This document shows positions 34,509 to 42,789 of a stretch of DNA of 64,000 nt, one piece after another. The notes beneath the pieces are model-generated. The model was given only the letters and a program-made list of their open reading frames with translations, did not search any database and was not told where the DNA came from. Position 1 is the first letter of the stretch; the number at the start of each line of letters is the position of its first letter. A program made the translations under genes and the position numbers. This stretch comes from Paraburkholderia phenoliruptrix. Lineage in GTDB: Bacteria > Pseudomonadota > Gammaproteobacteria > Burkholderiales > Burkholderiaceae. The DNA lies in assembly GCF_019511605.1 (NCBI RefSeq), contig NZ_JAEUAV010000028.1, forward strand, positions 35,127-99,126, written 5' to 3'.

Positions 34509-35698
34509 GCGGCGTGGTCCAGTTTGGTGGAAAGAATTGGATCAGAGGTCGTTTCGGGGCTGCTGGTTTCGTCGGCGGAAACGGGGTGCGCGTGCCGCGC
34601 CTCGTTCTCCAGCAGCGCGGCCTTGCGCGGCAAGCCCCAGCGGTAGCCGGCCAGCGCCCCGCCCTTTTGCACCACGCGATGACAGGGAATGGCCAGCGCA
34701 ACCGGATTCGTCGCGCACGCGCTTGCCACGGCGCGCACGGCGCGCGGTGCGCCGACCGCCTCGGCAATCTCGGTGTAGCTGCGCGTCTCGCCGTACGGAA
34801 TGCCTCGCAGCGCCTGCCAGACCCGCTGCCGGAAGGCCGTGGCGGCAACGTCGAGCGGCAGGTCGAACTGCTGACGCGTGCCGCGCAGGTAAGCGTCGAT
34901 CTGCGCGATGAACGGTGCCAGCCGTTCGCCATCTTCCACGAGGCCCGCGTTGGCGAACTCGCCGCGCAGTTCGTCGACGAGCAATGCCGCGTCGTCGCCG
35001 AAACCGATCTTGCAGATGCCCTTGTCGGTCGCGGCCACCAGCACGAAGCCGAGCGGCGTGGGCGCGCTCGCGTAGCGCACCGTGAGCCCCGCGCCCTTGC
35101 GGCGATAGTCCGACGGCGCCATGCCCAACTCCGCCGGCGCGCTGTCGTACATCCGCGAAGGCGAGTTGAAGCCGGCATCCAGCGTGGCGCGCGTGACGTC
35201 CGCGCCGCTTCTGAGCGCATCGCGCAATGCCGCGCCGCGTCGCGCGGCCTGATATTCGCGCGGCGATACGCCTACCACCCGCTTGAAGATCCGCTGAAGA
35301 TGAAACGGGCTCAGATGCACGGCGTCGCTCAGTTGCGCGAGCGTGAGACGCTGCTGCGGGTCGGCGTCGAGCGCGGCGCATGCCCGCTTCACGATTTCCA
35401 GTTCGCGCGGCAAGCCGCCCGGCTGACAGCGCTTGCAATCGCGGAAACCGGCCGCGCGGGCCGCGGCGGCATCGGCGAAAAAGGCGACGTTCTCGCGACG
35501 CGGCTGGCGCGACGCGCAGGACGGGCGGCAGAACACGCCCGTGGTCTTCACCCCGTAGAAGAAGGCGCCGTCCGCGAGCGGATCGCGGCGGGTGACGGCT
35601 TCCCAGCGCTCGTCGTCGGAACGGCAGGGGGGCCGGCTGGCGTTGGTGGGCATGCTGGCGCCGGTGCTCGTTTCAGCGGGATGGCGGGTGCGGTTCAT
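34505..35698 (-). CDS. ada: Ada: methyl-phosphotriester/O6-methylguanine methyltransferase and activator
   Basis: Adaptive-response sensor, activator and repair protein, 397 residues. The N-terminal zinc domain has C57, C61, C88 and C91; C57 would be the methyl-phosphotriester acceptor that switches Ada into an activator. An AraC-type HTH follows (about 105-190), then the C-terminal alkyltransferase with C339 in PCHRVV. The last 30 residues are an unconserved tail. A Met at residue 16 is an alternative start. It leads the ada-alkA operon. Confidence 0.95.
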   Translation of the reverse strand: MNRTRHPAETSTGASMPTNASRPPCRSDDERWEAVTRRDPLADGAFFYGVKTTGVFCRPSCASRQPRRENVAFFADAAAARAAGFRDCKRCQPGGLPRELEIVKRACAALDADPQQRLTLAQLSDAVHLSPFHLQRIFKRVVGVSPREYQAARRGAALRDALRSGADVTRATLDAGFNSPSRMYDSAPAELGMAPSDYRRKGAGLTVRYASAPTPLGFVLVAATDKGICKIGFGDDAALLVDELRGEFANAGLVEDGERLAPFIAQIDAYLRGTRQQFDLPLDVAATAFRQRVWQALRGIPYGETRSYTEIAEAVGAPRAVRAVASACATNPVALAIPCHRVVQKGGALAGYRWGLPRKAALLENEARHAHPVSADETSSPETTSDPILSTKLDHAA

Positions 35699-35779
35699 GA
35701 CGGTTCCCGAACAGTGCTTTCGATGCTCATCAATCTAGGCCGTGTCCCGCCACAGTACGCTCCGGTTCTTGCGGTGTCA

Positions 35780-35788
35780 TTGCGCTTT
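35780..35788 (-). promoter_or_regulatory. Ada box
   Basis: AAAGCGCAA on the minus strand, the core of the E. coli Ada-binding sequence, 82 bp upstream of the ada start codon. It would let methylated Ada activate ada-alkA. Confidence 0.6.
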
Positions 35789-35885
35789 CTCGTACGCGGC
35801 AGGCGCCCACGGCCCCCGTCAGACCCACGTTTCGCCTCAACTTGCGGCAAATCTGCACGATATCGGGTTTTCCCCTAAAAAGTTA

Positions 35886-35914
35886 TTGCGTCGCACCAAC
35901 CCCATGTGTATATT
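35886..35914 (+). promoter_or_regulatory. Sigma-70 promoter of the candidate small RNA
   Basis: -35 TTGCGT (35886-35891), exactly 17 bp, -10 TATATT (35909-35914). Transcription would begin near 35920, directly at the first anti-SD repeat. Confidence 0.7.
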
Positions 35915-35919
35915 AGTAC

Positions 35920-35983
35920 CTGTCTCCTCCATGTCTCCTCCTGATATGGATTCAGCCCGCTCCACATAGAGCGGGCTTTTTTT
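35920..35983 (+). ncRNA. Candidate anti-Shine-Dalgarno small RNA (about 64 nt)
   Basis: An orphan promoter and a strong intrinsic terminator enclose a non-coding stretch of about 64 nt. Its 5' part is an 11-nt tandem repeat, TGTCTCCTCCA (35921-35931) and TGTCTCCTCCT (35932-35942). Each unit is the reverse complement of an extended Shine-Dalgarno sequence (AGGAGACA). After a short linker comes the hairpin AGCCCGCTC / GAGCGGGCT with a T7 tail, the Hfq-type 3' end. This design suggests a trans-acting repressor that masks ribosome-binding sites. B. cenocepacia NcS27, linked to carbon-source use, is a possible relative (from memory, not verified). Confidence 0.65.
35954..35983 (+). terminator. Intrinsic terminator of the candidate small RNA
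   Basis: AGCCCGCTC, a 6-nt loop, GAGCGGGCT and a T7 tract. No coding gene ends upstream on this strand, so it belongs to the small RNA. Confidence 0.88.
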
Positions 35984-36099
35984 CGTCTGTACGCTCCGCA
36001 CGGCCCGGCTCAGGCCGCTTCAACGCCCGCCTCGCTTTCTCCTACACTGGCTGTTCACCGTCGCTGTTCTCGTCAGAAGCCAGTTGCCGGAGGTGTTCT

Positions 36100-36525
36100 T
36101 TGAAGATCCATATACGCGAGATCGATCACGTGGTGATCCGGGCCGCCAACGCGCAAGCGCTCGCGCGGTTTTACTGCGATGTGCTTGGCTGCACGCTGGA
36201 AAAGGAACAGCGCGAGCTCGGTCTGACGCAACTGCGCGCCGGGCGCTCGCTAATCGACTTGCTGCAAGTAGGCGCGAAACTGGACCGCCCTGAGAACGGC
36301 GTGCCGGGTGCGGCTCGTAACATGGATCACGTGTGCCTGCGGGTCGAACCGTTCGACGCCGATGCGCTCAGGGCGCATCTGGCGGCACACGGCGCGCGGC
36401 TCGGCGAAGAAGGCGTGCGTTATGGCGCGGACGGCTACGGGCCGTCGCTGTATCTGTTCGATCCGGAAGGCAACATGGTCGAGCTGAAAGGACCGCCCCA
36501 GGCGGCTCACGCGACGTCGCTCTGA
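36100..36525 (+). CDS. VOC-family (glyoxalase/dioxygenase-fold) protein
   Basis: A 141-residue single-domain vicinal-oxygen-chelate protein with the paired beta-alpha-beta-beta-beta units. The opening IREIDHVVIRAANAQALARFYCDVLGC and the closing YLFDPEGNMVELKGP carry the usual metal ligands (His10 in DHV, Glu near 130) and NMDHVCLRVEPF starts the second half. The TTG start is supported by GGAGGTG at good spacing. Such proteins may be glyoxalase I-like, dioxygenases or antibiotic-binding; the substrate is not indicated. It converges on yaeQ. Confidence 0.88.
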   Translation: MKIHIREIDHVVIRAANAQALARFYCDVLGCTLEKEQRELGLTQLRAGRSLIDLLQVGAKLDRPENGVPGAARNMDHVCLRVEPFDADALRAHLAAHGARLGEEGVRYGADGYGPSLYLFDPEGNMVELKGPPQAAHATSL

Positions 36526-36551
36526 GCGCCGCACGCCTGCCCGCCCGGAAC

Positions 36552-37106
36552 TCAGGCGTTCGCGGGCGCCTTCAACACCGTCCAGTCGATTTTCACCGCG
36601 TCGGCTTCGGCGCTGCCTAGCCACGCTTCGCCGTCCTGCACGGTGCATTGCAGGCGCATGGTGCGCTCTGCGAGCGAGCCGAGTTCAGCGGCCACGTTTT
36701 CGCCAAGCGACCAGACCGTCACGTTGCGCATGCGCTCGACCTTATTGCGCACGCCCTGCCACCAGATGTCCGAAGTCCGGCCGCCATACGCAATCACAAT
36801 GACCTCGTTGGAACGGCCGCTCGCTTTCGCAATGCGACGTTCGTCGGGCTGGCCGACCTCGATCCACATGTCGATTGCGCCTGTCAGATCTTTTTGCCAC
36901 AGATCCGGCTCGTCGACATCCGACAAACCCTTGCAGAACTCGAGGCGTTCCTGCGCGAACAGCGCGAACGCGGCGACGCGCACCATCATCCGTTCGTCGG
37001 TTTCCGACGGGTGACGGGCGATGGTGAGCGAATGGTCGGCGTAATAGTGCCGGTCCATGTTGGCGATCTGTAGTTCCGCCTTGTAAATCGTCGATTTGAG
37101 AGCCAT
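36552..37106 (-). CDS. yaeQ: YaeQ-family protein
   Basis: A conserved 184-residue protein of the YaeQ family, which has a PD-(D/E)XK nuclease-like fold; its biochemical role is not settled. Family signatures are MALKSTIYKAELQIANMDRHYY at the start, LARHPSETDERMM-type region, and WIEVGQPDERRIAKASGRS, containing the fold's acidic and basic residues. The ATG at 37106 matches the family N-terminus; the upstream reading to 37196 is spurious. It stands alone. Confidence 0.9.
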   Translation of the reverse strand: MALKSTIYKAELQIANMDRHYYADHSLTIARHPSETDERMMVRVAAFALFAQERLEFCKGLSDVDEPDLWQKDLTGAIDMWIEVGQPDERRIAKASGRSNEVIVIAYGGRTSDIWWQGVRNKVERMRNVTVWSLGENVAAELGSLAERTMRLQCTVQDGEAWLGSAEADAVKIDWTVLKAPANA

Positions 37107-37249
37107 GCCGTTGCTGAACCAGACGCTCGCCCCACCGGAGCGAACGGAAAATGAGTCGTCGACAGCGCGTTGCCGTCTTCCGTGTTTGTTGTACATTTTG
37201 CGTCCCTCCCGCGCCGTTAGCCGGCCATCTCATGTACGGGAAGAAGCAT

Positions 37250-38227
37250 TTATCGAGCCACGGCCGCCTCCGAAGGCGTGCCGTACACCTCGCCGGCCGC
37301 CTCGCGCAGCGCTTCCAGCACCACGGAGGCCGCTGGCGAGAGCAGATGCGACTGGCGCGTGATGATACCGAAAGTGTCCATCCTGCACGGCAACTCGATC
37401 GGCAGGCGTTTCAATACGCCGTACTGTTGGTACTGACCCGCCACTTCGTTCGGCAACACTGCCAGCATGTCGCTTTGAAGCAGCAAGCTCGAAATGGCCA
37501 GGAAGTTGTTGGTGTTGACGACGTCTTGCGGCGGATTCAGCCCGATCTGCGAGAACATCAGATCGAAACGATGCCGCAGCACGCTGCCGGGCGGATGCAG
37601 CACCCAGCTCGCATTGACGATGCCGCGCAAGGTCAGGCCGGTCTCGTTCTCGAGCGGATGACCGGGCCGCGCGACCACGCAAAGCGGTTCGTCGGCGAGC
37701 GGTTCGTAACGGACCTCGGTCTTGAACTGGTTCTGCCGCTCCAGCACGCGGCCAATCATGATGTCGAGCTCACCTTCGGCGAGCCGCGGCAGCATGACGT
37801 CGGAGGTTTCGACTTCCGCCCACAACTGCAATTGCGGATAGCGCTCCTTCACGCTAGCAATCGCGCGCGGCACCATGGTTGCCGCCGCCGCCGCAATCAC
37901 GCCGATCCGCACCTGCCCGGCGAGCCCGGCGCGCAGCGCCGAGATTTCGTCGTGCGCGTGGCTCAGATTGGACAGCACCATGCGCGCGTGGCGGATCATC
38001 ACCTCGCCGTATAGCGTTGCATGCATGCCGTGCGGCGTGCGGTCGAAGAGGCTCACGCCCAGCATGTCTTCCAGTTCCTTGAGCAGCCGCGAAGCCGCCG
38101 GCTGCGTCATGCCGAGCACGTCGGCGGCGCGTCGCACGTTGCCCTCTTCCTCCATTGCGGCGAGCAGCAGCAACTGCCGCGTTTTCAGCCGCGCACGCAC
38201 GAACCAGTTCGAGTAGCTACGCGTCAT
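37250..38227 (-). CDS. LysR-type regulator, GbpR-like
   Basis: LysR-family activator or repressor, 325 residues, with the N-terminal HTH at about 29-63 (GNVRRAADVLGMTQPAASRLLKELEDMLG) and a periplasmic-binding-like effector domain. Its divergence from the aldehyde dehydrogenase, araFGH and dehydratase genes, and its resemblance to GbpR-type regulators of sugar-binding proteins, suggest that it controls this sugar operon, with a sugar or sugar acid as effector. The 146-bp shared upstream region 38228-38373 must hold its operator; an AT-rich segment there has short dyads but no clear T-N11-A site that I would assert. Confidence 0.9.
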   Translation of the reverse strand: MTRSYSNWFVRARLKTRQLLLLAAMEEEGNVRRAADVLGMTQPAASRLLKELEDMLGVSLFDRTPHGMHATLYGEVMIRHARMVLSNLSHAHDEISALRAGLAGQVRIGVIAAAAATMVPRAIASVKERYPQLQLWAEVETSDVMLPRLAEGELDIMIGRVLERQNQFKTEVRYEPLADEPLCVVARPGHPLENETGLTLRGIVNASWVLHPPGSVLRHRFDLMFSQIGLNPPQDVVNTNNFLAISSLLLQSDMLAVLPNEVAGQYQQYGVLKRLPIELPCRMDTFGIITRQSHLLSPAASVVLEALREAAGEVYGTPSEAAVAR

Positions 38228-38373
38228 CGCCTGTCTCCAACGTCTTTGTCGTTGGCTCCATCATGCCATACCGGAATTGTTATCGGGATAGCCGAAAAAG
38301 GGATTGGAAAGTTATTGCGCCCACTCATACCATTCGTGGACTTTCAGGCTTCTCATGTGGCGCCATTCCGTCG

Positions 38374-39834
38374 ATGAACCGCGATCCGCTCGTCCCGCTC
38401 GTTGCCAGCCCGCTGCGCCATTACATCAATGGCGGCTGGGAGACGGGCGCGACCACCGGCGTGTCGCTCAACCCGTCGGACCTCGACGACCTTGTCGGCG
38501 AATATGTCCGGGCCGACGTGCGGCAGACCGACAGCGCGATTGAAGCGGCCAACGCCGCTTTCGGCGAATGGTCGCTGAGCTCGGGCCAGCGTCGTGCGGA
38601 CGCGCTTGACGCAATCGGCAGCGAAATGCTCGCGCGCCGCGACGAACTGGCCCGGCTGCTGGCGCGCGAAGTCGGCAAAACCTTGCCCGAGGCGCTGGCC
38701 GAGGCGACGCGCGCGGGCCAGATCTTCAAGCTGTTCGCTGCCGATGCGCAGCGCGCGTACTTGGAGCCGGTCGCGTCGTCCCGCGCCGGTGTAGAGATCG
38801 ACATGACGCGCGAGCCGCTTGGCGTGGTCGGCATCATCGCGCCCTGGAGCGCGCCGTTCGCCACGGCCGCCGCAAAAATCGGCGCGGCGCTCGCGCATGG
38901 CAATTGTGTCGTGTTCAAGCCAGCCGAATCGACGCCGGCTTGCGCGGCGGCGCTCGCGTCCATTGTGAGCCGCGTGGGCTTGCCCGCCGGCGTGTTCAAT
39001 CTGGTAATGGGCAGCGGCCGGCAGGTCGGCGCGCGCATCGTCGCGCATCCGCTCGTGGCCGGTATCAGCTTCAGCGGTTCGGCGGAAACCGGAACGCGCG
39101 TGCTGCAAGCCGCCGCGGCCCGTCAGGCGCGTGTACAACTGGAGATGGGCGGCAAGAACCCGTTCGTGGTGCTCGCCGATGCCGATCTCGACATAGCCGT
39201 GGAAGCCGCGTTGACCGGCGCCTACGGCTCGACCGGCCAGCGCAGCACGGCGGCGGCGCGGCTGATTGTCGAACGCGCGCTGTACGAGCCGTTTATCGAC
39301 GCATTGCAGGCGAAGCTCGCCAAACTCACCGTCGACCACGCGCTCAAGCACGGCACCGACATGGGTCCGGTCGCCAACGCCGCGCAGCTCGAGCGCAATC
39401 TCGACTATGTCCGGATCGCGGCGCAGGAAGGCGCGCAACTACTGCATGGCGGCCGGCGGCTGGAACGCGCGACGCGCGGCTACTTCTTCGAACCGGCGCT
39501 GTTTGCGGGCGAGGCCGAACACCGTATCGCCCGCGAGGAAATTTTCGGCCCGCTCGCCGTCGTGCTGCGTGCCGACGATTACGAACACGCGCTGCATCTC
39601 GCGAACGACACCGCCTATGGCCTGTGTGCGGGCATTTGCACCCGTTCGCTTTCGCGAGCGCGGCATTTTCGCCGTCACGTGCATGCCGGCCTTGTCACGA
39701 TCAACCTGCCGACCACGGCGGTCGAGCATCACGCGTCCGCGAGCGGCCGCAAGGCGTCTGCGTACGGCTCGACGGACGCCGCATTCTGGACCGCCGTGAA
39801 AACGGCTTACGTCGCGGCTTACGTCGCGGGTTGA
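38374..39834 (+). CDS. Aldehyde dehydrogenase family protein lacking the catalytic cysteine
   Basis: ALDH-superfamily protein of 486 residues, in the place where araE (alpha-ketoglutarate semialdehyde dehydrogenase) would be expected. NAD-site and support motifs are present: FKPAESTP, ISFSGSAETGTRV, LEMGGKNPFVV, EEIFGPLAVV. The active site is altered. The usual GQRC reads GQRST (AGC codon at 39244-39246), the oxyanion Asn of PWNFP is Ser (PWSAP), and the late PFGG motif reads SASG. It may be a pseudo-enzyme or have changed chemistry. No strong Shine-Dalgarno precedes the ATG. It is the first gene of the operon divergent from LysR. Confidence 0.88.
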   Translation: MNRDPLVPLVASPLRHYINGGWETGATTGVSLNPSDLDDLVGEYVRADVRQTDSAIEAANAAFGEWSLSSGQRRADALDAIGSEMLARRDELARLLAREVGKTLPEALAEATRAGQIFKLFAADAQRAYLEPVASSRAGVEIDMTREPLGVVGIIAPWSAPFATAAAKIGAALAHGNCVVFKPAESTPACAAALASIVSRVGLPAGVFNLVMGSGRQVGARIVAHPLVAGISFSGSAETGTRVLQAAAARQARVQLEMGGKNPFVVLADADLDIAVEAALTGAYGSTGQRSTAAARLIVERALYEPFIDALQAKLAKLTVDHALKHGTDMGPVANAAQLERNLDYVRIAAQEGAQLLHGGRRLERATRGYFFEPALFAGEAEHRIAREEIFGPLAVVLRADDYEHALHLANDTAYGLCAGICTRSLSRARHFRRHVHAGLVTINLPTTAVEHHASASGRKASAYGSTDAAFWTAVKTAYVAAYVAG

Positions 39835-39959
39835 TCGTGAGGATCAGCACACGCATGGCCGCCGCAGGCCCCGATTCGCTGAACCGCTTTGTACGACCCG
39901 GCTAACGCCGTGTATCGCCTCGCTGCACATAAACGAAATCAATGCAGCTTTTCAACCTC

Positions 39960-39968
39960 AGGAGACAG
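39960..39968 (+). promoter_or_regulatory. araF ribosome-binding site complementary to the small RNA
   Basis: AGGAGACAG, 3 nt before... the araF ATG at 39971; the purine core AGGAG sits at normal spacing. All nine bases are the exact reverse complement of 35920-35928 in the candidate small RNA. Confidence 0.6.
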
Positions 39969-39970
39969 AC

Positions 39971-40975
39971 ATGACCAGCAAGCTTCGCCGTTTGACGCTG
40001 ACCGCAATCGCCGCGGCCACCCTTGCCGCGCCCTTTGCGATGCAGCTTTCCGCGCACGCCGACCAGCCGCTGAAGGTCGGCTTCCTCGTGAAGATGCCGG
40101 AACAGGCATGGTTCATCAACGAACAGAAAGCGGCGACCGCGCTGGGTCAGAAGGACGGCTTTTCGGTGGTGAACATCGGCACGCCGGACGGCGAAAAAGT
40201 GCTGTCCGCCATCGACAATCTCGGCGCACAAGGCGCGCAAGGCTTCGTGATCTGCGCGCCCGACGTGCGCCTCGGACCCGCGATTCAAGCGCGCGCAAAG
40301 CGCTACAACATGAAGTTCGTGACGGTCGACGACCAACTGGTCGATTCGACCGGCAAGCCGCTCGCCAACGTGCCGCACCTTGGCATGTCCGCGTTCAAGA
40401 TCGGCAACCAGGTCGGTCAGGCGATCAGCGACGAAATGAAGCGCCGCGGCTGGAAGCCGGAAGAAGTCGGCGCGCTGCGCATCACGAACTATGAATTGCC
40501 GACCGCGAAGCTGCGCACCGACGGCGCGACGCAAACACTGCTCGCCGGCGGCTTCAAGAAAGAGAACATTTTCGACGCCCCGCAAAAGACGACCGACGAC
40601 GAAGGCGGCTTCAACGCGTCGTCGCCGGTGCTCGCGCAGCATCCGAACATCAAGAAGTGGGTGATTTTCGCGCTGAATGAGGAAAGCGTGCTGGGCGGCG
40701 TGCGCGCGACCGAGCAGTTGCATATTCCGGCGGCGGACGTGATCGGTGTCGGCATCAACGGGGCGGGCGAAGCCTTTGCCGAATTCCAGAAGAAGGAGCC
40801 GACGGGCTTCTACGGCACGATCGCCGTGAGCTCGACCATGCATGGCCGCGAAAGCACGGAGAACCTCGTCCAGTGGATCAGGAACGGCAAGCAGCCGCCT
40901 GCTGACACGCAAACCACCGGCAAGCTGATGGTTCGCAGCAACTGGCAGGACGTGCGCAAGGAACTCGGCATCTAA
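39971..40975 (+). CDS. araF: L-arabinose ABC transporter substrate-binding protein
   Basis: Periplasmic sugar-binding protein, 334 residues, with a signal peptide cleaved after SAHA (about residue 30). The mature part matches AraF: LKVGFLVKMPEQAWFINEQKAA, GFVICAPDVRLGPAIQARAK, VTVDDQLVDSTGKPL, and GVGINGAGEAFAEFQK. AraF binds L-arabinose, and in some species D-galactose or D-fucose. It is the first gene of the araFGH transport unit and has a strong ribosome-binding site that may be a small-RNA target. araG follows after 113 nt. Confidence 0.93.
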   Translation: MTSKLRRLTLTAIAAATLAAPFAMQLSAHADQPLKVGFLVKMPEQAWFINEQKAATALGQKDGFSVVNIGTPDGEKVLSAIDNLGAQGAQGFVICAPDVRLGPAIQARAKRYNMKFVTVDDQLVDSTGKPLANVPHLGMSAFKIGNQVGQAISDEMKRRGWKPEEVGALRITNYELPTAKLRTDGATQTLLAGGFKKENIFDAPQKTTDDEGGFNASSPVLAQHPNIKKWVIFALNEESVLGGVRATEQLHIPAADVIGVGINGAGEAFAEFQKKEPTGFYGTIAVSSTMHGRESTENLVQWIRNGKQPPADTQTTGKLMVRSNWQDVRKELGI

Positions 40976-41088
40976 GCCCCGTTCGAGTTTCGCACGCGGC
41001 GGGTCGCGTCGCGCTTCTCTCCCGGCTTCTCGCCTCTCGCGCGAAGCCGGGGCGGCCCGCACCGTTGTCCACCACTGAGGTTTTTTCG

Positions 41089-42648
41089 ATGATGTCCTCC
41101 CACACTGCATCTTCCGCTGGCAATGCCGAGGCGGTGCAAGCGCCCTCGTCCGCGCTCGCCACCACTGAGCCGTATCTGCAACTGGACGGCATCACCGTGC
41201 GCTTTCCCGGCGTGCTGGCGCTCGACCAGGTGTCGCTCGAAGTGCGGCGCGGCGAAGTGCACGGACTGATGGGCGAGAACGGCGCGGGCAAATCGACGCT
41301 GCTCAAGGTGCTCTCCGGCGTGAATCAGCCGGTCGCGGGCACGCTGTCGCTCGGCGGCGTCGAGCAGCAGTTCACGACGACAAAGGCGGCCATTGCAGCG
41401 GGCGTGGCGATCATCTATCAGGAATTGCATCTGGTTCCGGAACTGACGGTCGCGGAAAACCTGATGTTGGGCGCCCTGCCCAATCGCTTTGGTGTACTGG
41501 ACGAAAAGGCGCTGGTTGCGCGCGCGCTGCGCGAACTCGAACGGCTCGGCGAAAAGATCGACCCGTCGCAGCAGGTGAAGAATCTGTCGATTGGTCAGCG
41601 GCAGATGATCGAGATCGGCAAGGCGCTGATGCGCGACGCGCGTGTGATTGCATTCGACGAACCGACCAGTTCGCTATCTTCGCGCGAGACCACGCAACTG
41701 TTCCGGATCATCCGCGCGTTGCGCGCCGAAGGCCGCGCGATCATCTACGTCACGCATCGCATGGACGAGGTTTATGAGTTGTGCGACCGCGTAACCGTGT
41801 TCCGCGACGGCCGCCGCATCGACACGTTCGACGCGGGCGCCGGGCTCGACCGCGACCGCCTGATCAGCTGCATGGTGGGCCGCTCGATTGCCGACGTGTA
41901 CGGCTATCGCACGCGCGAACTCGGCGACGTGCAACTGGACGTGAAGGGACTCATGGGCCCGGGGCTGCGCGAACCCGCGACATTCAGCGCGCGCAAGGGC
42001 GAGATTGTCGGCTTCTTCGGGCTCGTGGGCGCCGGGCGCTCCGAGTTGATGAAGCTCATCTACGGCGCGGTCAAGCCGACGGCCGGCGACATCATGCTCA
42101 AAGGCAAGCCTGTGCGTTTCGCCACGCCGCGCGATGCGGTGCGTGCGGGCGTTGCGTTGTGTCCCGAAGACCGCAAGCAGGAAGGCATTGTTTCGATCGC
42201 TTCGGTGTCGGACAACCTCAATATCAGTTGCCGCCGGCATTTCAGCCGCTTCAACGTGCTCAACGGCCGCAAGGAAGCGCAGACCGCGAAGGAGTTCATC
42301 GGCAAGCTTGCCATCAAGACGCGCAACGGCGAGACGCCGATCGGCACGCTCTCGGGCGGCAATCAGCAGAAGGTGATTCTGTCGCGCTGGCTCGCGGAAG
42401 AGATCGACGTGTTTCTGATGGACGAGCCCACACGCGGCATCGACGTCGGCGCGCGCAGCGAAATTTACGGGCTGCTGTATGGGCTTGCTGAAGCGGGCCG
42501 CACGGTGATCGTCGTGTCGAGCGATCTGGCGGAAGTGATCGGCGTGACGGATCGCGTGATCGTGATGAAGGAAGGACGGCTTGTCGGCGATCTACCGAAA
42601 GCGCAAGCCACGCCCGATGCACTCATCAAGCTCGCCCTGCCCCGCTAG
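41089..42648 (+). CDS. araG: L-arabinose ABC transporter ATP-binding protein
   Basis: Double-cassette sugar ABC ATPase of the AraG/MglA type, 519 residues, at the inner membrane. The first cassette has Walker A GENGAGKSTLL and signature LSIGQRQMIEIGKAL, with Walker B VIAFDEPTSSL. The second has the degenerate P-loop GLVGAGRSELM and signature LSGGNQQKVILSRWL, as is usual in this family. A TTG reading from 41065 exists, but GAGG sits 8 nt before the ATG at 41089. The N-terminal 25 residues are Ala/Ser-rich. Confidence 0.95.
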   Translation: MMSSHTASSAGNAEAVQAPSSALATTEPYLQLDGITVRFPGVLALDQVSLEVRRGEVHGLMGENGAGKSTLLKVLSGVNQPVAGTLSLGGVEQQFTTTKAAIAAGVAIIYQELHLVPELTVAENLMLGALPNRFGVLDEKALVARALRELERLGEKIDPSQQVKNLSIGQRQMIEIGKALMRDARVIAFDEPTSSLSSRETTQLFRIIRALRAEGRAIIYVTHRMDEVYELCDRVTVFRDGRRIDTFDAGAGLDRDRLISCMVGRSIADVYGYRTRELGDVQLDVKGLMGPGLREPATFSARKGEIVGFFGLVGAGRSELMKLIYGAVKPTAGDIMLKGKPVRFATPRDAVRAGVALCPEDRKQEGIVSIASVSDNLNISCRRHFSRFNVLNGRKEAQTAKEFIGKLAIKTRNGETPIGTLSGGNQQKVILSRWLAEEIDVFLMDEPTRGIDVGARSEIYGLLYGLAEAGRTVIVVSSDLAEVIGVTDRVIVMKEGRLVGDLPKAQATPDALIKLALPR

Positions 42649-42789
42649 AGCCGCCGACTCGCGTCGCCGGCCGGAACAACGCAACAGAAAGCACAAAACA
42701 GAAGCACCCACCGGAAAGCACGCAGCTGGAAACACGAAACTGAATCGCGCCGCTGACACAAACAGCGACATTGAAACGGAACACACACC

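Larger units (their letters stand above)
35699..36099. other. Intergenic region: ada control region and small RNA locus
   Basis: A 401-bp gap between ada and the divergent VOC gene. It contains the Ada box (35780), a sigma-70 promoter, the candidate small RNA and its terminator (35886-35983). The stretch 35990-36085 holds only the presumed VOC promoter and ribosome-binding site. Confidence 0.6.

Noticed and set aside
35742..35969. 75-codon frame over the small RNA locus
   Set aside because: It spans the Ada box, a promoter and an RNA start, and has no ribosome-binding site.
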